Source: Roseiconus nitratireducens | Lineage (GTDB): Bacteria > Planctomycetota > Planctomycetia > Pirellulales > Pirellulaceae | Assembly: GCF_008629675.1 (NCBI RefSeq) | Contig: NZ_VWOX01000021.1 | Location: 1 to 64,000 of the forward strand | Reading direction: 5' to 3' | DNA: 64,000 bases | Shown here: piece after piece, positions 46,794 to 56,548 of the stretch | Position numbering within the stretch: position 1 is the stretch's first letter | Layout: every line of letters starts with the position of its first letter | Made by a program: the position numbers and the translations under genes | Notes under the pieces: model-generated | Database searches by the model: none | What the model was told of the DNA's origin: nothing | Seen by the model: the letters and a program-made list of their open reading frames with translations, nothing else

Positions 46794-49769
46794 CTATTTG
46801 GTCAGGACTTCGTCAAGGTTCAAAAGGACGCCGGCGACGGAGGTCAATCCGTGCAGGGCATCGTCGCCACCGACGGTTTTTTGCAAAGCCAGCAGTTCGT
46901 CGATTTCGGCGTCGTCAGGTTCGCGGCAAGTGACCAGCCGAAAACCGAATGCGATCTGTTCTCGCGGCTGGTCGGAAGCGTTCTTCATCCGGGTCGCCAG
47001 GCCCGCGGCGCACTCTTGGAAGGTTTCGTCGTTGAGTGTCATCAGGGCTTGAAGCGGCGTGTTGGAACGCAGTCGGCGGGGCGTGCAGAATTCCCGCGAA
47101 GGGGCATCGAACGCGGCGAACATCGGATACGGAATGCTGCGTTTGGTGTACGTGTAAATCGAACGTCGGTAGCGATCGGCGTCCCCGTCATCGGGCGTCG
47201 TCCAGCGGTCACCACCTTGGAACGGGTTCCAGACGCCATCGGGCAGCGGCGGATGAACCGGAGGTCCGAACCGTTTGTCACTGAGCAATCCCGCCAGCGC
47301 CAGGGCCTGGTCACGGATGATCTCGGCGGGAAGCCGTTGCCGCGGCCCGCGCGCGAGCAGCCGGTTCTGCGGGTCGGACTCCAGCAGTTCCGGACGCACC
47401 TTGGAACTTTGTCGGTAGGTTTTCGAAAGCACGATGTCTCGCAGCAGATTCTTCACACTCCAGTCGTATTCGTTCTGAAACTGCACCGCCAAGTAGTCCA
47501 ACAATTTGGGGTGTGACGGCGGATCGCCCGAGGATCCAAAGTCCTCCTCCGTGGCAACCAATCCGACGCCGAACAAACGTGCCCAGAACCGGTTCACCGC
47601 GACTCGGGCGGTGAGCGGGTTTTCCGGGCTGACGATCCAGCGGGCCATCGCCAACCGGTCCGGTGTCGATTCGGTATCCAGCGGCGGAAGTGATTTGGGG
47701 GTTGCCGCGGTCACCGATTGCTCTTTGGTCAAAAACAGACCGCGGGCGAAAACGTGCGTCGGCCGAGAAAGATGCTCGGGAAGTTCACGTAACACGGGGA
47801 CCGATGTCGAAGGAATCTTGTCACGCTGTTGCTGCAGGGCGGCCAGCCGGTTTCGTTGTTTGGACAGTTCTTCGTCACTGAGCAGGTCCGTGAAACGTTG
47901 GTCGTCGGACACCGCCAGATGGCCGCGTTTGGCGATCAACGCGAAAGCGGCAAGGATGAATCGGCGATGCTTCAACGTCACCCGCAAACGAGCTCCCTCG
48001 GGAACGGCGACTGGCTGTTGAGGAATCAGGGCCGCTTGTCGAGGGTAGTGGATCCGGGTGTACGCGGCGAAGCCGTTGGATGATTTTTCATTCAGGCTCA
48101 GCTGCGGGTCATAAAACGGATTCGGTTCGTCGATCGCCAGGTGCGACAGCTCGATCGGTTGCGGTTGATCTTCCCCGGGCACCAGCAATTCGGCTTCGAC
48201 GTGCGAGAGCACAAATCCCCACTCGGAATCCGCGACGGCGGATGCCGGATCCAAGGGCATCGCGGTGAACCGGATTGCGGTCAGCTGTTCCACCCCGTCC
48301 GGCAGCGGAGCTTCCAAGGTGAAGTCGGCGTTTCGGCTGACCGTGCCGACGGTGTGATATTCGTCATGGTCGCCCTGACGCTCGACCTCGACTTGGGTCG
48401 CATTGCTGGAAGAAGCCTGCAAGTCGACCAGCGGTTGCCACAGGGAGTCATCGTCCAGCAATTGATATTCGCGTTGCCAGATCTGATCGCGAAGGGAGGC
48501 GATTTGGTGATCAAGCTCGGCTGCTTCGGGGTATTCTGCCGGATCGATCGGGGCCTGGATGGCGGGCCAATCTTCATCCAGGTCCGAATCCGCCGTGTTG
48601 TTGAAGAACGCTGAGAATTGGTAGTACTCTTCGTGACGGAACGGATCGTACGGATGGCTGTGGCACTGAACACACCCGAACGTCACTCCCATCCAGGTTT
48701 GCCAGGTTGTGTTCACGCGGTCGAGCACGGCGGCGACGCGAAACTCTTCGTCGTCGGTGCCCCCTTCTTCGTTCGATTGCGTCAAGCGATGCGCGGCGGT
48801 GGCAATCCGGTCTTCCACCGACGGATCCGGTAGCAGGTCTCCGGCGATTTGCTTGATCGTGAATTGGTCATACGGGAGGTCGCGGTTGATTGCGTCGATC
48901 ACCCAGTCGCGGTACTTCCAAATGTTGCGACGGGCGTCCATCCCCAGTCCCTTCGAGTCCGCGTAGCGAACCTGGTCCAGCCAGATGCTGGCCCAACGTT
49001 CGCCATATTCATCGGAGCCCAGCAGCCGATCGACGACGCGCTCGTAAGCGGCATTGCCGGACACGTCGACATCGTTCAGAAAGGCGTTTCGGTCTTCAAG
49101 CGTCGGAGGCAGTCCGGTGAGGTCCAACGTGACCCGGCGCAGCCATCGCTCGGGCGTCGCGTTCGGAGAGGGATCGATGCCTTCGGATTCCAATCGCTTC
49201 AAGACGAAGTTGTCCATCGGCCGCAACGGCCAATCGGCATCCGACACTGTCGGGATCGGCTGCGGTTGGGGCTGCTCGTAAGCCCAATGCTGTTCCCACT
49301 TGGCACCCTGTCGGATCCATTGCGTCAATCGTTCGATTTCCAAGGTCGACAGCGCCGGCCCATGTTCGGGTGGCGGCATGCGGATATCCTCATCTTCCGA
49401 CGTCACCCGCTCGATCAGACTGGACGCTTCCGGATCGCCCGGTTCCACGATCCAGCCGTCGGGCGGAAGGACTTGATCGCGATAGGCGAAGGAAATGTCG
49501 CCGGCCTGCTTCACGCCGCCGTGACAAGCGGTGCAATGGGCCGTGAAGATCGGGCGGATGTGCTCGTTGAAGTCAATCTCGCCGGAATCTGCGACCTCCT
49601 CTTCGCCGGGGCTGCGTGCATCCTCGGAACGGGCCAAGGATGAGATGAGAGCAGCCATCAGGATCGCAAGTGGGGCCGTTAATAACGCCGCACGCGGAGG
49701 CGCGACGTTCAGGAGTTTTCTGGCAGTCATCAAGAGACGCGTTTTAGGGAGATCGGTAAAGGCGGACAT
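46794..49769 (-). CDS. PSCyt1/DUF1549/DUF1553 cytochrome-like secreted protein
   Basis: The 991-residue protein has an N-terminal membrane/leader helix and a PSCyt1 heme motif CTACH at 79-83. DUF1549 (PSCyt2) follows, with LRRVTLDLTGLPPT and a CVQCHSHPYDPF motif. A central beta-rich insert of about 200 residues precedes the C-terminal PSD1/DUF1553 domain (PENPLTARVAVNRFWARLFG, DFGSSGDPPSHPKLLD). The start is uncertain (49769 or 49730); the ATG at 49832 is rejected because its first residues come from a hairpin repeat at 49801-49822. It forms an operon with the DUF1501 gene 9 bases downstream. Confidence 0.9.
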   Translation of the reverse strand: MSAFTDLPKTRLLMTARKLLNVAPPRAALLTAPLAILMAALISSLARSEDARSPGEEEVADSGEIDFNEHIRPIFTAHCTACHGGVKQAGDISFAYRDQVLPPDGWIVEPGDPEASSLIERVTSEDEDIRMPPPEHGPALSTLEIERLTQWIRQGAKWEQHWAYEQPQPQPIPTVSDADWPLRPMDNFVLKRLESEGIDPSPNATPERWLRRVTLDLTGLPPTLEDRNAFLNDVDVSGNAAYERVVDRLLGSDEYGERWASIWLDQVRYADSKGLGMDARRNIWKYRDWVIDAINRDLPYDQFTIKQIAGDLLPDPSVEDRIATAAHRLTQSNEEGGTDDEEFRVAAVLDRVNTTWQTWMGVTFGCVQCHSHPYDPFRHEEYYQFSAFFNNTADSDLDEDWPAIQAPIDPAEYPEAAELDHQIASLRDQIWQREYQLLDDDSLWQPLVDLQASSSNATQVEVERQGDHDEYHTVGTVSRNADFTLEAPLPDGVEQLTAIRFTAMPLDPASAVADSEWGFVLSHVEAELLVPGEDQPQPIELSHLAIDEPNPFYDPQLSLNEKSSNGFAAYTRIHYPRQAALIPQQPVAVPEGARLRVTLKHRRFILAAFALIAKRGHLAVSDDQRFTDLLSDEELSKQRNRLAALQQQRDKIPSTSVPVLRELPEHLSRPTHVFARGLFLTKEQSVTAATPKSLPPLDTESTPDRLAMARWIVSPENPLTARVAVNRFWARLFGVGLVATEEDFGSSGDPPSHPKLLDYLAVQFQNEYDWSVKNLLRDIVLSKTYRQSSKVRPELLESDPQNRLLARGPRQRLPAEIIRDQALALAGLLSDKRFGPPVHPPLPDGVWNPFQGGDRWTTPDDGDADRYRRSIYTYTKRSIPYPMFAAFDAPSREFCTPRRLRSNTPLQALMTLNDETFQECAAGLATRMKNASDQPREQIAFGFRLVTCREPDDAEIDELLALQKTVGGDDALHGLTSVAGVLLNLDEVLTK

Positions 49770-50196
49770 GCGTGGTCGCATCAATCGCGAGGGCAATGTT
49801 GCTACCGTCGCCAGACGGTAGCCGAGCTTCAATTTCCACTACCTCATAAGGCCCCGTTCCGTGATCCCTCCCTGCGTTGCAGCAGGTCGCAGGCGGCCGG
49901 TCACCGACCGCTGGGCGATTCCGTGGCGAACGGGGGCTGCGGAGGGGTGCCGATCCGCAGAGGGAGGCGGGGCAACGGAGATTTGATTGGAATCTACGTT
50001 GGGGCCCTTAGCTTAGTTTACCGGTTTTCGATCGCCGATGGCTGTTTTCTGGTTCCTCCCCCAAGCTCGAACCCGGGCGAAAGTGGAGAAAACGGAATGC
50101 AATATACAGCAGGATGATCGGCTATACTGGGCTCCCCCGCCCGCCTCGAACCCGCCTGTTTTTTCGCCCCCCCCCCAGCCTCCGCGCCCGCCATCG
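49770..50196. other. divergent region between two DUF1549 genes, with a C10 tract
   Basis: This 427-bp region should contain promoters for both modules. It holds the hairpin repeat at 49801-49822 and an uninterrupted run of ten C at 50167-50176, 20 bases before the ATG at 50197. No further gene is recognised. Confidence 0.55.
49801..49822 (+). repeat. hairpin repeat with 9-bp stem and GCCA loop
   Basis: GCTACCGTC-gcca-GACGGTAGC is a perfect 9-bp inverted repeat with the family's GCCA loop. It lies just upstream of the leftward DUF1549 gene. Confidence 0.75.
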
Positions 50197-51771
50197 ATGC
50201 GTTTGTGCAGTTTCATTCTCGTTTTGCTCGGTTGCGTGCCCCGCGGCATTGCCGGTGATCCGACGACTCAAATCAATTCGCAGCTCTCCGCCGCCTGGCA
50301 GGAGCGGAAGGTGCAGCCCGCCGAACGTTGCGACGATCGAACGTTTGTCCGCCGGGTGTATTTGGATTTGGCCGGTCGCATCCCGACACGCGAAGAATCC
50401 CGGACGTTTCTCGCGGACCCTCGCGACGATCGTCGTCAGACCCTGGTCGAGCGTCTGCTCGGCAGCGAAGACCACGCGCAACACTTTGCGGACCTGTTTG
50501 ATGTAATTCTGATGGGGCGAGCCGATGAGGGGACCTACCAACGGCGTGCCCGTCACGGCTGGCGTGCGTTCCTGGAAACGGCTTTTCGCGAGAACCGCCC
50601 CTGGGACGAAGTCGCTCGCCAGATCCTGATCGCTCGGCCATCGGACAAGGAGCACGACGGCGCCGTGTGGTTCCTGTACGAACGCGAGGACAATTACCAG
50701 GCGATTGCCGAGGCGGTAGCGCCAGCCTTTTTCGGGATCCGAATCGAGTGTGCCCAATGCCACGATCACATGATGGCCGATGAGATCGAGCAGGCGCACT
50801 ATTGGGGCCTGGTCGCATTTTTCAACCGCGGGAAAAACGAAGACACGCCCAACGGCCCCCGTGTCGCCGAGTCCGCCGTGGGAGGGTTTTCGGAGTTCGC
50901 CAATCTGGAAGGTTCCAGTACCCCCAACTTCCTGACGTTTCTGGATGCGGGGACGGTCGCAGAAGAGCGTCCGGCCAAAGAGGTCAAGCGATCCGATGAG
51001 GATCGCTTGTACGTGTCCGCGGAGGTTCCGGGGGATCCCCGCGAGCCGATTTTCTCGCGGCGTCAAAAGTTTGTCACGCAAGTCCTGGACGGGCACCCGC
51101 TGCTGGCTCGTGCCATGGTCAATCGCGTGTGGGCGATCTTGATGGCCCGGGGAATCGTCCATCCGCACGACGAAATCGACAGCATGCACCCGCCCAGTCA
51201 CCCCGATTTGCTGGATTGGCTCTCCGACGATTTCGCGGCCAGCGGTTTTGACGTGCGTCGTCTGGTCCGAAGCATCGTTCTCTCCGACGCGTATCAGTTG
51301 AGTGCGAGGCGGCCCACGCAGGCGACCCCGCCGGACTCGTTCGCCTGGTACCTGGAACGACCGTTGACGGCTGAACAACTTGCCCGTTCGATTCAGTTGG
51401 TGTTGCGAGGCTCGTTTCAGAATGACGCTTCGGTCGTCGAAGACCTGCGTCAGCAAATCCTGGAGGTGCTGCCCGACACGGTCGAAGTGCCCATCGGCGA
51501 CGCGTTGTTTTTTTCCAACCATGCCAACCTGGACGCATTCATTCGAGCCAGCGACGGCGATGACCAATTGATCGCGGGTGTGCTGGCGTGTGAAACCGCC
51601 GACGAGCGTGCCGAGCGATTGATCGAGACGGCTTTTGGACGGTCGCCCACCGAATCGGAAACCTCCGCAATCACGGCTTACTTGGATCAGAGATCTGAAC
51701 GTCCGGAGGAGGCGGTGGCTCAAATCGTTTGGTCCCTGATCACCAGCGCCGAGTTCCGATTCAACCATTGA
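50197..51771 (+). CDS. DUF1549/DUF1553 protein without PSCyt1 domain
   Basis: The 524-residue protein has a short leader (MRLCSFILVLLGCVPRGIAG), then DUF1549 (FVRRVYLDLAGRIPTREESR) with one CXXCH (CAQCHDH). The DUF1553 domain follows with LARAMVNRVWAILMARG and HPPSHPDLLDWLSDDF. It is about half the length of the protein encoded leftward, because the first heme domain and the central insert are absent. The ATG at 50197 is the only good start before the domain, with a C10 run instead of a clear Shine-Dalgarno. The DUF1501 gene follows after 125 bases. Confidence 0.88.
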   Translation: MRLCSFILVLLGCVPRGIAGDPTTQINSQLSAAWQERKVQPAERCDDRTFVRRVYLDLAGRIPTREESRTFLADPRDDRRQTLVERLLGSEDHAQHFADLFDVILMGRADEGTYQRRARHGWRAFLETAFRENRPWDEVARQILIARPSDKEHDGAVWFLYEREDNYQAIAEAVAPAFFGIRIECAQCHDHMMADEIEQAHYWGLVAFFNRGKNEDTPNGPRVAESAVGGFSEFANLEGSSTPNFLTFLDAGTVAEERPAKEVKRSDEDRLYVSAEVPGDPREPIFSRRQKFVTQVLDGHPLLARAMVNRVWAILMARGIVHPHDEIDSMHPPSHPDLLDWLSDDFAASGFDVRRLVRSIVLSDAYQLSARRPTQATPPDSFAWYLERPLTAEQLARSIQLVLRGSFQNDASVVEDLRQQILEVLPDTVEVPIGDALFFSNHANLDAFIRASDGDDQLIAGVLACETADERAERLIETAFGRSPTESETSAITAYLDQRSERPEEAVAQIVWSLITSAEFRFNH

Positions 51772-51896
51772 ATGGATCCGGAACCCGACGAGCCTCTCGT
51801 CGAACGTCGCAGGGACGTCTCGTCGTTAGCCAAGTTTCAATCCAATTAATTCCTTGTGTGACGAATGACCGCTTCCGTTTTCGCACCACGCCAAGC

Positions 51897-53222
51897 ATGA
51901 ATTCACCTCGCCAACGACTGTCTTGCGGCAGTGATGAGCATCGCGTCCATCGCCGACTGTTCCTGCAGGGGACGATGGCGGCGGGCGCCGCATCGGTCGC
52001 CAGCTTCAACGGTTTGTTTTCAATTCCGGCGTTGGCCGAGGAAACGAAGCGGCGCGGTAAGAAATGCATCCTGCTGTGGCTGTGCGGTGCCCCCAGCCAG
52101 TTTGACACCTGGGATCCAAAACCGGGAACGGCAACCGGCGGCCCGTTCGGCGCCATCGCGACCAATCTGCCGGGGATTCAGATCAGTTCGTTGATGCCCC
52201 GGTGCGCGACCCTGATGGACAAGCTGGCGGTCATCCGCAGCATGAGCACCAAGCCCAACGAGCACTTCCAAGGAATCGATGCGCTGACCCGAGGTGATCA
52301 GCCGCGGCCACCCTTCACGCGACCGATCCTGGGGTCCGTGGTGGCGCAGCAGCTTGGTCAACTGGACAGCCCGGTACCTCAATTCGTGTTGTTGGATCCT
52401 TGTCCGGAAGGAAACGAATTCAAGGCGTTCAAGGCCGGCAATTGGGCGGGCTGGTTGGGGGCCGAGTACGGACCGGTGCGAGCCGGGGGAGATTATGGCA
52501 TCCCGAACATCCAGCAATTGGACACGATCAGCGACGGAGATCACGCCGACCGCGAGGCCTTGCGGAAGTTTTTTAGCAAGAAGTATGAGAACGATTACCG
52601 CAGCACCGCAGCCGCCTCGCACAACGCCGCCTTCGATCGGGTGCAAGGATTGATGAGCTGCGCGCCGCTATTCGATCTGGATTCCCTGCCCGAAGCCGAT
52701 CGGGAAAGGTACGGTCGGGGCGCTTTTGCACAGCACGCCTTGCAGGCCCGGCACCTGATTGAAAACGGATCGACTTTCGTCATGGTGGCCAACGGGATGC
52801 CTTGGGATAACCACGTCTATCAGCACGAGATGCATCAAATGCTGGTTCCCGAGTTGGACAATGTGATGTTCCAGCTGGTCAATGATTTAGATCAACGCGG
52901 AATGCTGGACGACACGTTGGTGATCGCCATGGGAGAATTCGGTCGGACCCCGTGGTTGAATGACGCCCGTGGTCGCGATCACTATCCCACCGCTTGGAGT
53001 TTGGCGATGGCCGGAGCGGGGATCAGAGGCGGGGTGGTCCACGGAGCCACGGACGCTTTGGGCGTTGAGGTTATCGAGGGCAAGGTAGACAACCGAAACC
53101 TGTTCGCAACGATTTTCCAAACACTCGGGATCGATCCCCACGAAGAATACGAACTGCCGGGATTGCCCACGTTTCATCGCGTCGAAGATGCGGCCGAACC
53201 GATCAGGGAGGTGCTGGCGTGA
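51897..53222 (+). CDS. DUF1501 domain protein
   Basis: The 441-residue protein has a Tat-like leader (VHRRLFLQGTMAAGA) and DUF1501 blocks: ILLWLCGAPSQFDTWDPKP, STKPNEHFQGIDAL, GMPWDNHVYQHEMH and IAMGEFGRTPWLN. It belongs to the same family as the protein at 45.3 kb but is not very close. The last codons overlap the next start as GTGA, so the propeller protein is translationally coupled. Its function is unknown; it is probably part of the same exported module as the upstream DUF1549 protein. Confidence 0.88.
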   Translation: MNSPRQRLSCGSDEHRVHRRLFLQGTMAAGAASVASFNGLFSIPALAEETKRRGKKCILLWLCGAPSQFDTWDPKPGTATGGPFGAIATNLPGIQISSLMPRCATLMDKLAVIRSMSTKPNEHFQGIDALTRGDQPRPPFTRPILGSVVAQQLGQLDSPVPQFVLLDPCPEGNEFKAFKAGNWAGWLGAEYGPVRAGGDYGIPNIQQLDTISDGDHADREALRKFFSKKYENDYRSTAAASHNAAFDRVQGLMSCAPLFDLDSLPEADRERYGRGAFAQHALQARHLIENGSTFVMVANGMPWDNHVYQHEMHQMLVPELDNVMFQLVNDLDQRGMLDDTLVIAMGEFGRTPWLNDARGRDHYPTAWSLAMAGAGIRGGVVHGATDALGVEVIEGKVDNRNLFATIFQTLGIDPHEEYELPGLPTFHRVEDAAEPIREVLA

Positions 53223-54295
53223 ATGAAGTTAAGTTGCAGAAGGTCGACGACCATCGGCTCCCGACGGCGATTCTGGGTGGATCGCTCGCGCCCGATGCGC
53301 GATCGGTTGTTGCCGCCTGCATGGACGGGATCTACACGGTGGATCTGGATTCGGGCGATTACGATCAACGATACGCGCACGACAGTTACGCCAGCTCGGC
53401 GCACTGGCTGGCCGACGACGTGATCCTGTCAGGGGGCTACGACGGACGGTTGGAATGGTTTGATTTGAAGAACGGGAAGAGCCTTCGTCAAAATCAATTG
53501 CACGCATTCTGGTCCTGGGAAACCGCCATCGATCCCAAGGCGAAGCACTTCGCTTCGGTGACGGGCCAGTACCTGGCTGGCGGTTACAAGTACGAACCGC
53601 AAGGGGAACGAGAGCCGTCGATCTGTGTCGGCTCCGTCGAGACCGGCGAAGTGTTCCACCGTCTCCCCCACATCCCCTCGGTTCAGGCGGTGGCGTTCAG
53701 CCCCGACGGCCAATTTGTCGCCGCTGGGAACTTGATGGGCGAGGTCCGCGTGTTCGAAGTGTCCAGCGGCAAGCTGGCGGCCACGGTGAAAACACCGGAT
53801 TTCACCAGCTGGGGCATCATCAAAAGCCATTGCTATCTGGGTGGCATCTTTGCGATGCGGTTCACGCCGGCGGGCGACGAACTGCTGTTGGCCGGGATGG
53901 GGGAAATGCGGGATCCGATGGCGGGCAACGGCAAGCAGCTTTGGCAAAAATGGAAGTGGGACCAGGGCGAACCGCGGCTGGTGGACCAAATCCACGACGG
54001 GGAACACGGCGAAGGGTTGATGGAAGCCTTGGCGATTCATCCCTCGGGCGACTTTTTCGCGATGGGCGGTCGGCTGCGCGGTGGTGATTGGAATGTGGCG
54101 TTGTTCGCGCTTGATGACGGCAGGCGACTGACCACACTCAAAACCGGGTACCGCGTCACCACGATGCACTTCACGCCCGACGGCAGTCGGTTGATCGTCC
54201 TGGGGACGCAGGGTCAGCCCAAACCCGAAGCCGACGGGATGATTGCTCCTTTCGGACGCGCCGAACGCTACGTACTCAGCGGGGCGGACGGTTGA
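53219..54295 (+). CDS. WD40-type beta-propeller protein
   Basis: The 358-residue protein consists of blades with the WD40-like pattern of about 40 residues, for example AVAFSPDGQFVAAGNLMGEVRVFEV and a later THMHFTPDG-type segment. There is no signal peptide. The start is the GTG at 53219, with a 4-base overlap with the preceding TGA, so its dose follows that of the DUF1501 protein. It could serve as a scaffold or sensor for that module. It ends 41 bp from the convergent Na/Pi cotransporter gene. Confidence 0.8.
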   Translation: MNEVKLQKVDDHRLPTAILGGSLAPDARSVVAACMDGIYTVDLDSGDYDQRYAHDSYASSAHWLADDVILSGGYDGRLEWFDLKNGKSLRQNQLHAFWSWETAIDPKAKHFASVTGQYLAGGYKYEPQGEREPSICVGSVETGEVFHRLPHIPSVQAVAFSPDGQFVAAGNLMGEVRVFEVSSGKLAATVKTPDFTSWGIIKSHCYLGGIFAMRFTPAGDELLLAGMGEMRDPMAGNGKQLWQKWKWDQGEPRLVDQIHDGEHGEGLMEALAIHPSGDFFAMGGRLRGGDWNVALFALDDGRRLTTLKTGYRVTTMHFTPDGSRLIVLGTQGQPKPEADGMIAPFGRAERYVLSGADG

Positions 54296-54336
54296 TCGGA
54301 AGGCCGCTCTGGAGTTCCATCCAGGGGGACGGTCGA

Positions 54337-56019
54337 TTATTTTTCCCCGGAGACGGCTTCGGCGATGTGGTAGGAATGGTCCAGGACACGCGCGTAGGCG
54401 TTGAGTGACGCGAGATAAGCCACGCTGACCTGAGGGGGGATGTTTCCTGCGGAAAGATCGTCCAGATGCTTGCGGCGTTGTTGCTTCAGTTCTTTTCGCA
54501 CCCGGTCCGACCTGACGCTGGTCTGTGTCAGGACACTGCGGTTGTCTTGGGTCAGTGCCTGGTTGACCTTTCCCAAATACTCTGCGATTTGCCCGTTCAG
54601 GCGAGCCAGATCCTTGCGTTGTTCGGGCGTGAAACGATGACCGTCGCGACGGAGTTTGCGGTCAAATTTGTCCAAATTGGCAATGTAGTCGCTAATGGAC
54701 TCGTATTCGTCTGCCATTCGAAGCTGTCGACGTGCTTCGTCGGCAACCGCGTGGGGAACGTTTCCGGACAGGAGGTCGGTCACGAACTCTGCGACTTCAT
54801 CCTGCATCGAATCCAGCACCTGCTCGCGCCGCTTCAATCGGTCGGCCAAGGAACGGTCGGGGTCATCCTGCTGTAGCAGTTCGTTTAACCACTGCAGCAT
54901 CTTCGCGCAGCTGTCGCCCATCTTTTCCAACTCCTTGCGGGACTGTTCGATGGCCAACGCGGGGGTTTCGACCATGCGGATGTCCAGGTCGGTCAGTCGC
55001 GGCTTCTCCTTAAAGTCTTTGGCCGGCACGACCCGGTTCAGCAGACGCACGAACCAGGGCAACAGGGGGAGGAACATCAAGGTGTTTGCCACGTTGAAGA
55101 TGGTGTGCGTGGCGGCGATCGCTCTTGTGGTGTTGGGGTAAGTGGCCACGTCGTCAACGACGACCGCAGTGGAGATGTCTCCTCCGACGATCCAGCGGAT
55201 CAAGTCGATGTACCAGGCGAAGATGAGCGTGATCCAGAAGACGCCGACCAGATTGAAAATCACGTGAAAATAGGCGGCGCGGCGTGCATTGGTGGTCGCA
55301 CCCAACGACGCCAGAAATGCGGTGATGGTCGTTCCGATATTTTCCCCCAGCACCAGCGCGGCAGCGGTCTCGTAGGGGATCACACCCTGGAACGCCAATG
55401 AAATGGTCACTCCCAGGGTCGCCGATGACGACTGAACCAGAGTCGTCATCACGCAGCCCACCAGGGCGCACTTCAGCACTCCCCAATAGGAATCAGCCCG
55501 AAATACTTGAAACCAGGCTTCAAAGTCGGGCGTGTCTTTGATGATCGCACAGGCTTCCTTCATCAGTTCCAAGCCGAAGAAGATCATGCCAATGCCCATC
55601 GCTGACATCGCCCAATATCGCCAACGGTCACCCTTGGAAAACAGATAAACCATGGCGGCCGCGCCCAGCAGCGGCAGCCCAAACTTCCCGATTTTCAATA
55701 CCAGGATCCATCCGGTGATCGTCGTCCCGATATTGGCACCCATGATGATGCCGATTGCCTGAGAAAGCTGCATCACACCACTGTTGACGAATCCGACCAC
55801 CATCACCGTCGTGATCGAGCTGGACTGGACAACACATGTCACAACCACGCCGCAAATGGTGGCGAGAAGACGGTTGTGCGTGACCGCACCGATGATGCGT
55901 CGCAGGCTGCTTCCGGCAACCGCTTGCATCCCCTCGGACATGTTCTTCATGCCAAGCAGAAAGATTCCCAATCCGCCGACCAATTCACAGGTCAGCTGTG
56001 CGAGCGCGGAAGAGTCCAA
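54337..56019 (-). CDS. Na/Pi cotransporter family protein with C-terminal PhoU-like domain
   Basis: The 560-residue protein has two inverted Na/Pi-cotransporter repeats. The QSSS motif occurs twice (VQSSSITT and VQSSSATLG), each with a GANIGTT or GENIGTT motif nearby. About eight membrane helices fill residues 1-330. The C-terminal 200 residues are helical and PhoU-like (MADEYESISDYIANLDKFDRK). It probably takes up phosphate or, as for some bacterial YjbB-like proteins, exports it. No pho-box is recognised. It is divergent from the 104-aa gene at 56.1 kb. Confidence 0.9.
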   Translation of the reverse strand: MDSSALAQLTCELVGGLGIFLLGMKNMSEGMQAVAGSSLRRIIGAVTHNRLLATICGVVVTCVVQSSSITTVMVVGFVNSGVMQLSQAIGIIMGANIGTTITGWILVLKIGKFGLPLLGAAAMVYLFSKGDRWRYWAMSAMGIGMIFFGLELMKEACAIIKDTPDFEAWFQVFRADSYWGVLKCALVGCVMTTLVQSSSATLGVTISLAFQGVIPYETAAALVLGENIGTTITAFLASLGATTNARRAAYFHVIFNLVGVFWITLIFAWYIDLIRWIVGGDISTAVVVDDVATYPNTTRAIAATHTIFNVANTLMFLPLLPWFVRLLNRVVPAKDFKEKPRLTDLDIRMVETPALAIEQSRKELEKMGDSCAKMLQWLNELLQQDDPDRSLADRLKRREQVLDSMQDEVAEFVTDLLSGNVPHAVADEARRQLRMADEYESISDYIANLDKFDRKLRRDGHRFTPEQRKDLARLNGQIAEYLGKVNQALTQDNRSVLTQTSVRSDRVRKELKQQRRKHLDDLSAGNIPPQVSVAYLASLNAYARVLDHSYHIAEAVSGEK

Positions 56020-56141
56020 GGGATCGCCGTCGTGGAGGCAGGCTTCACATTCGTGAAGAATTGGTTAAGAATTGCGGCATTCTACGGAGCTGGCATGTCA
56101 ACGCAATGCCCGCAAGCTGGGGTCACACGCCGGAGGCGAAG

Positions 56142-56456
56142 ATGTCGTTGATCGGATGGTCTGCTGGAGATTGGGCAATCTACCGCAAACCCAAGCGAAG
56201 CACCGCACCGGGGCCGCGAGCTCGAAATGTGATGCCGGCCACCGGAGGCGAGTCTTACAGTTACACCGTCGACAAGTATTGGGTGGTCAGAGACGTGTTG
56301 GAGGGGCAGCGTCTGCGGTTGCAAACGCGACGCGGGAAGCGACACGAAGTCTCGGTCGACGACCCGGCTCTACGCAAACCGCATTTTTGGGAATGCTGGC
56401 TGTGGCGGCACCGATTTCTCGCCGTTGAGAATTCAATCCAATCGGCGGAAGATTGA
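56142..56456 (+). CDS. conserved small hypothetical protein (104 aa)
   Basis: The protein begins MSLIGWSAGDWAIYRKPK and has a tryptophan- and arginine-rich C-terminus (HFWECWLWRHRFLA). A GGAGG five bases before the ATG gives strong support for the start. No domain is recognised, but its composition resembles small planctomycete proteins that may bind nucleic acid or membrane. The first 48 residues of the longer open frame are antisense to the transporter start and are left out. Confidence 0.6.
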   Translation: MSLIGWSAGDWAIYRKPKRSTAPGPRARNVMPATGGESYSYTVDKYWVVRDVLEGQRLRLQTRRGKRHEVSVDDPALRKPHFWECWLWRHRFLAVENSIQSAED

Positions 56457-56548
56457 CGGATTCTGATATCGAACGTTCCTGCGGCGTCACTCGTGTCAAT
56501 CTAAAATACGCCAGATCCGGTTGCACGGTATCACCAGGAGGCGAATGC

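Noticed and set aside
49770..49832. Extended start of the DUF1549 gene at 49832
   Set aside because: The extra N-terminal residues are encoded by the hairpin repeat at 49801-49822, so this start is unlikely.
50122..51768. 548-residue minus-strand open frame
   Set aside because: It is antisense to a clear DUF1549/DUF1553 gene and has no domain of its own.
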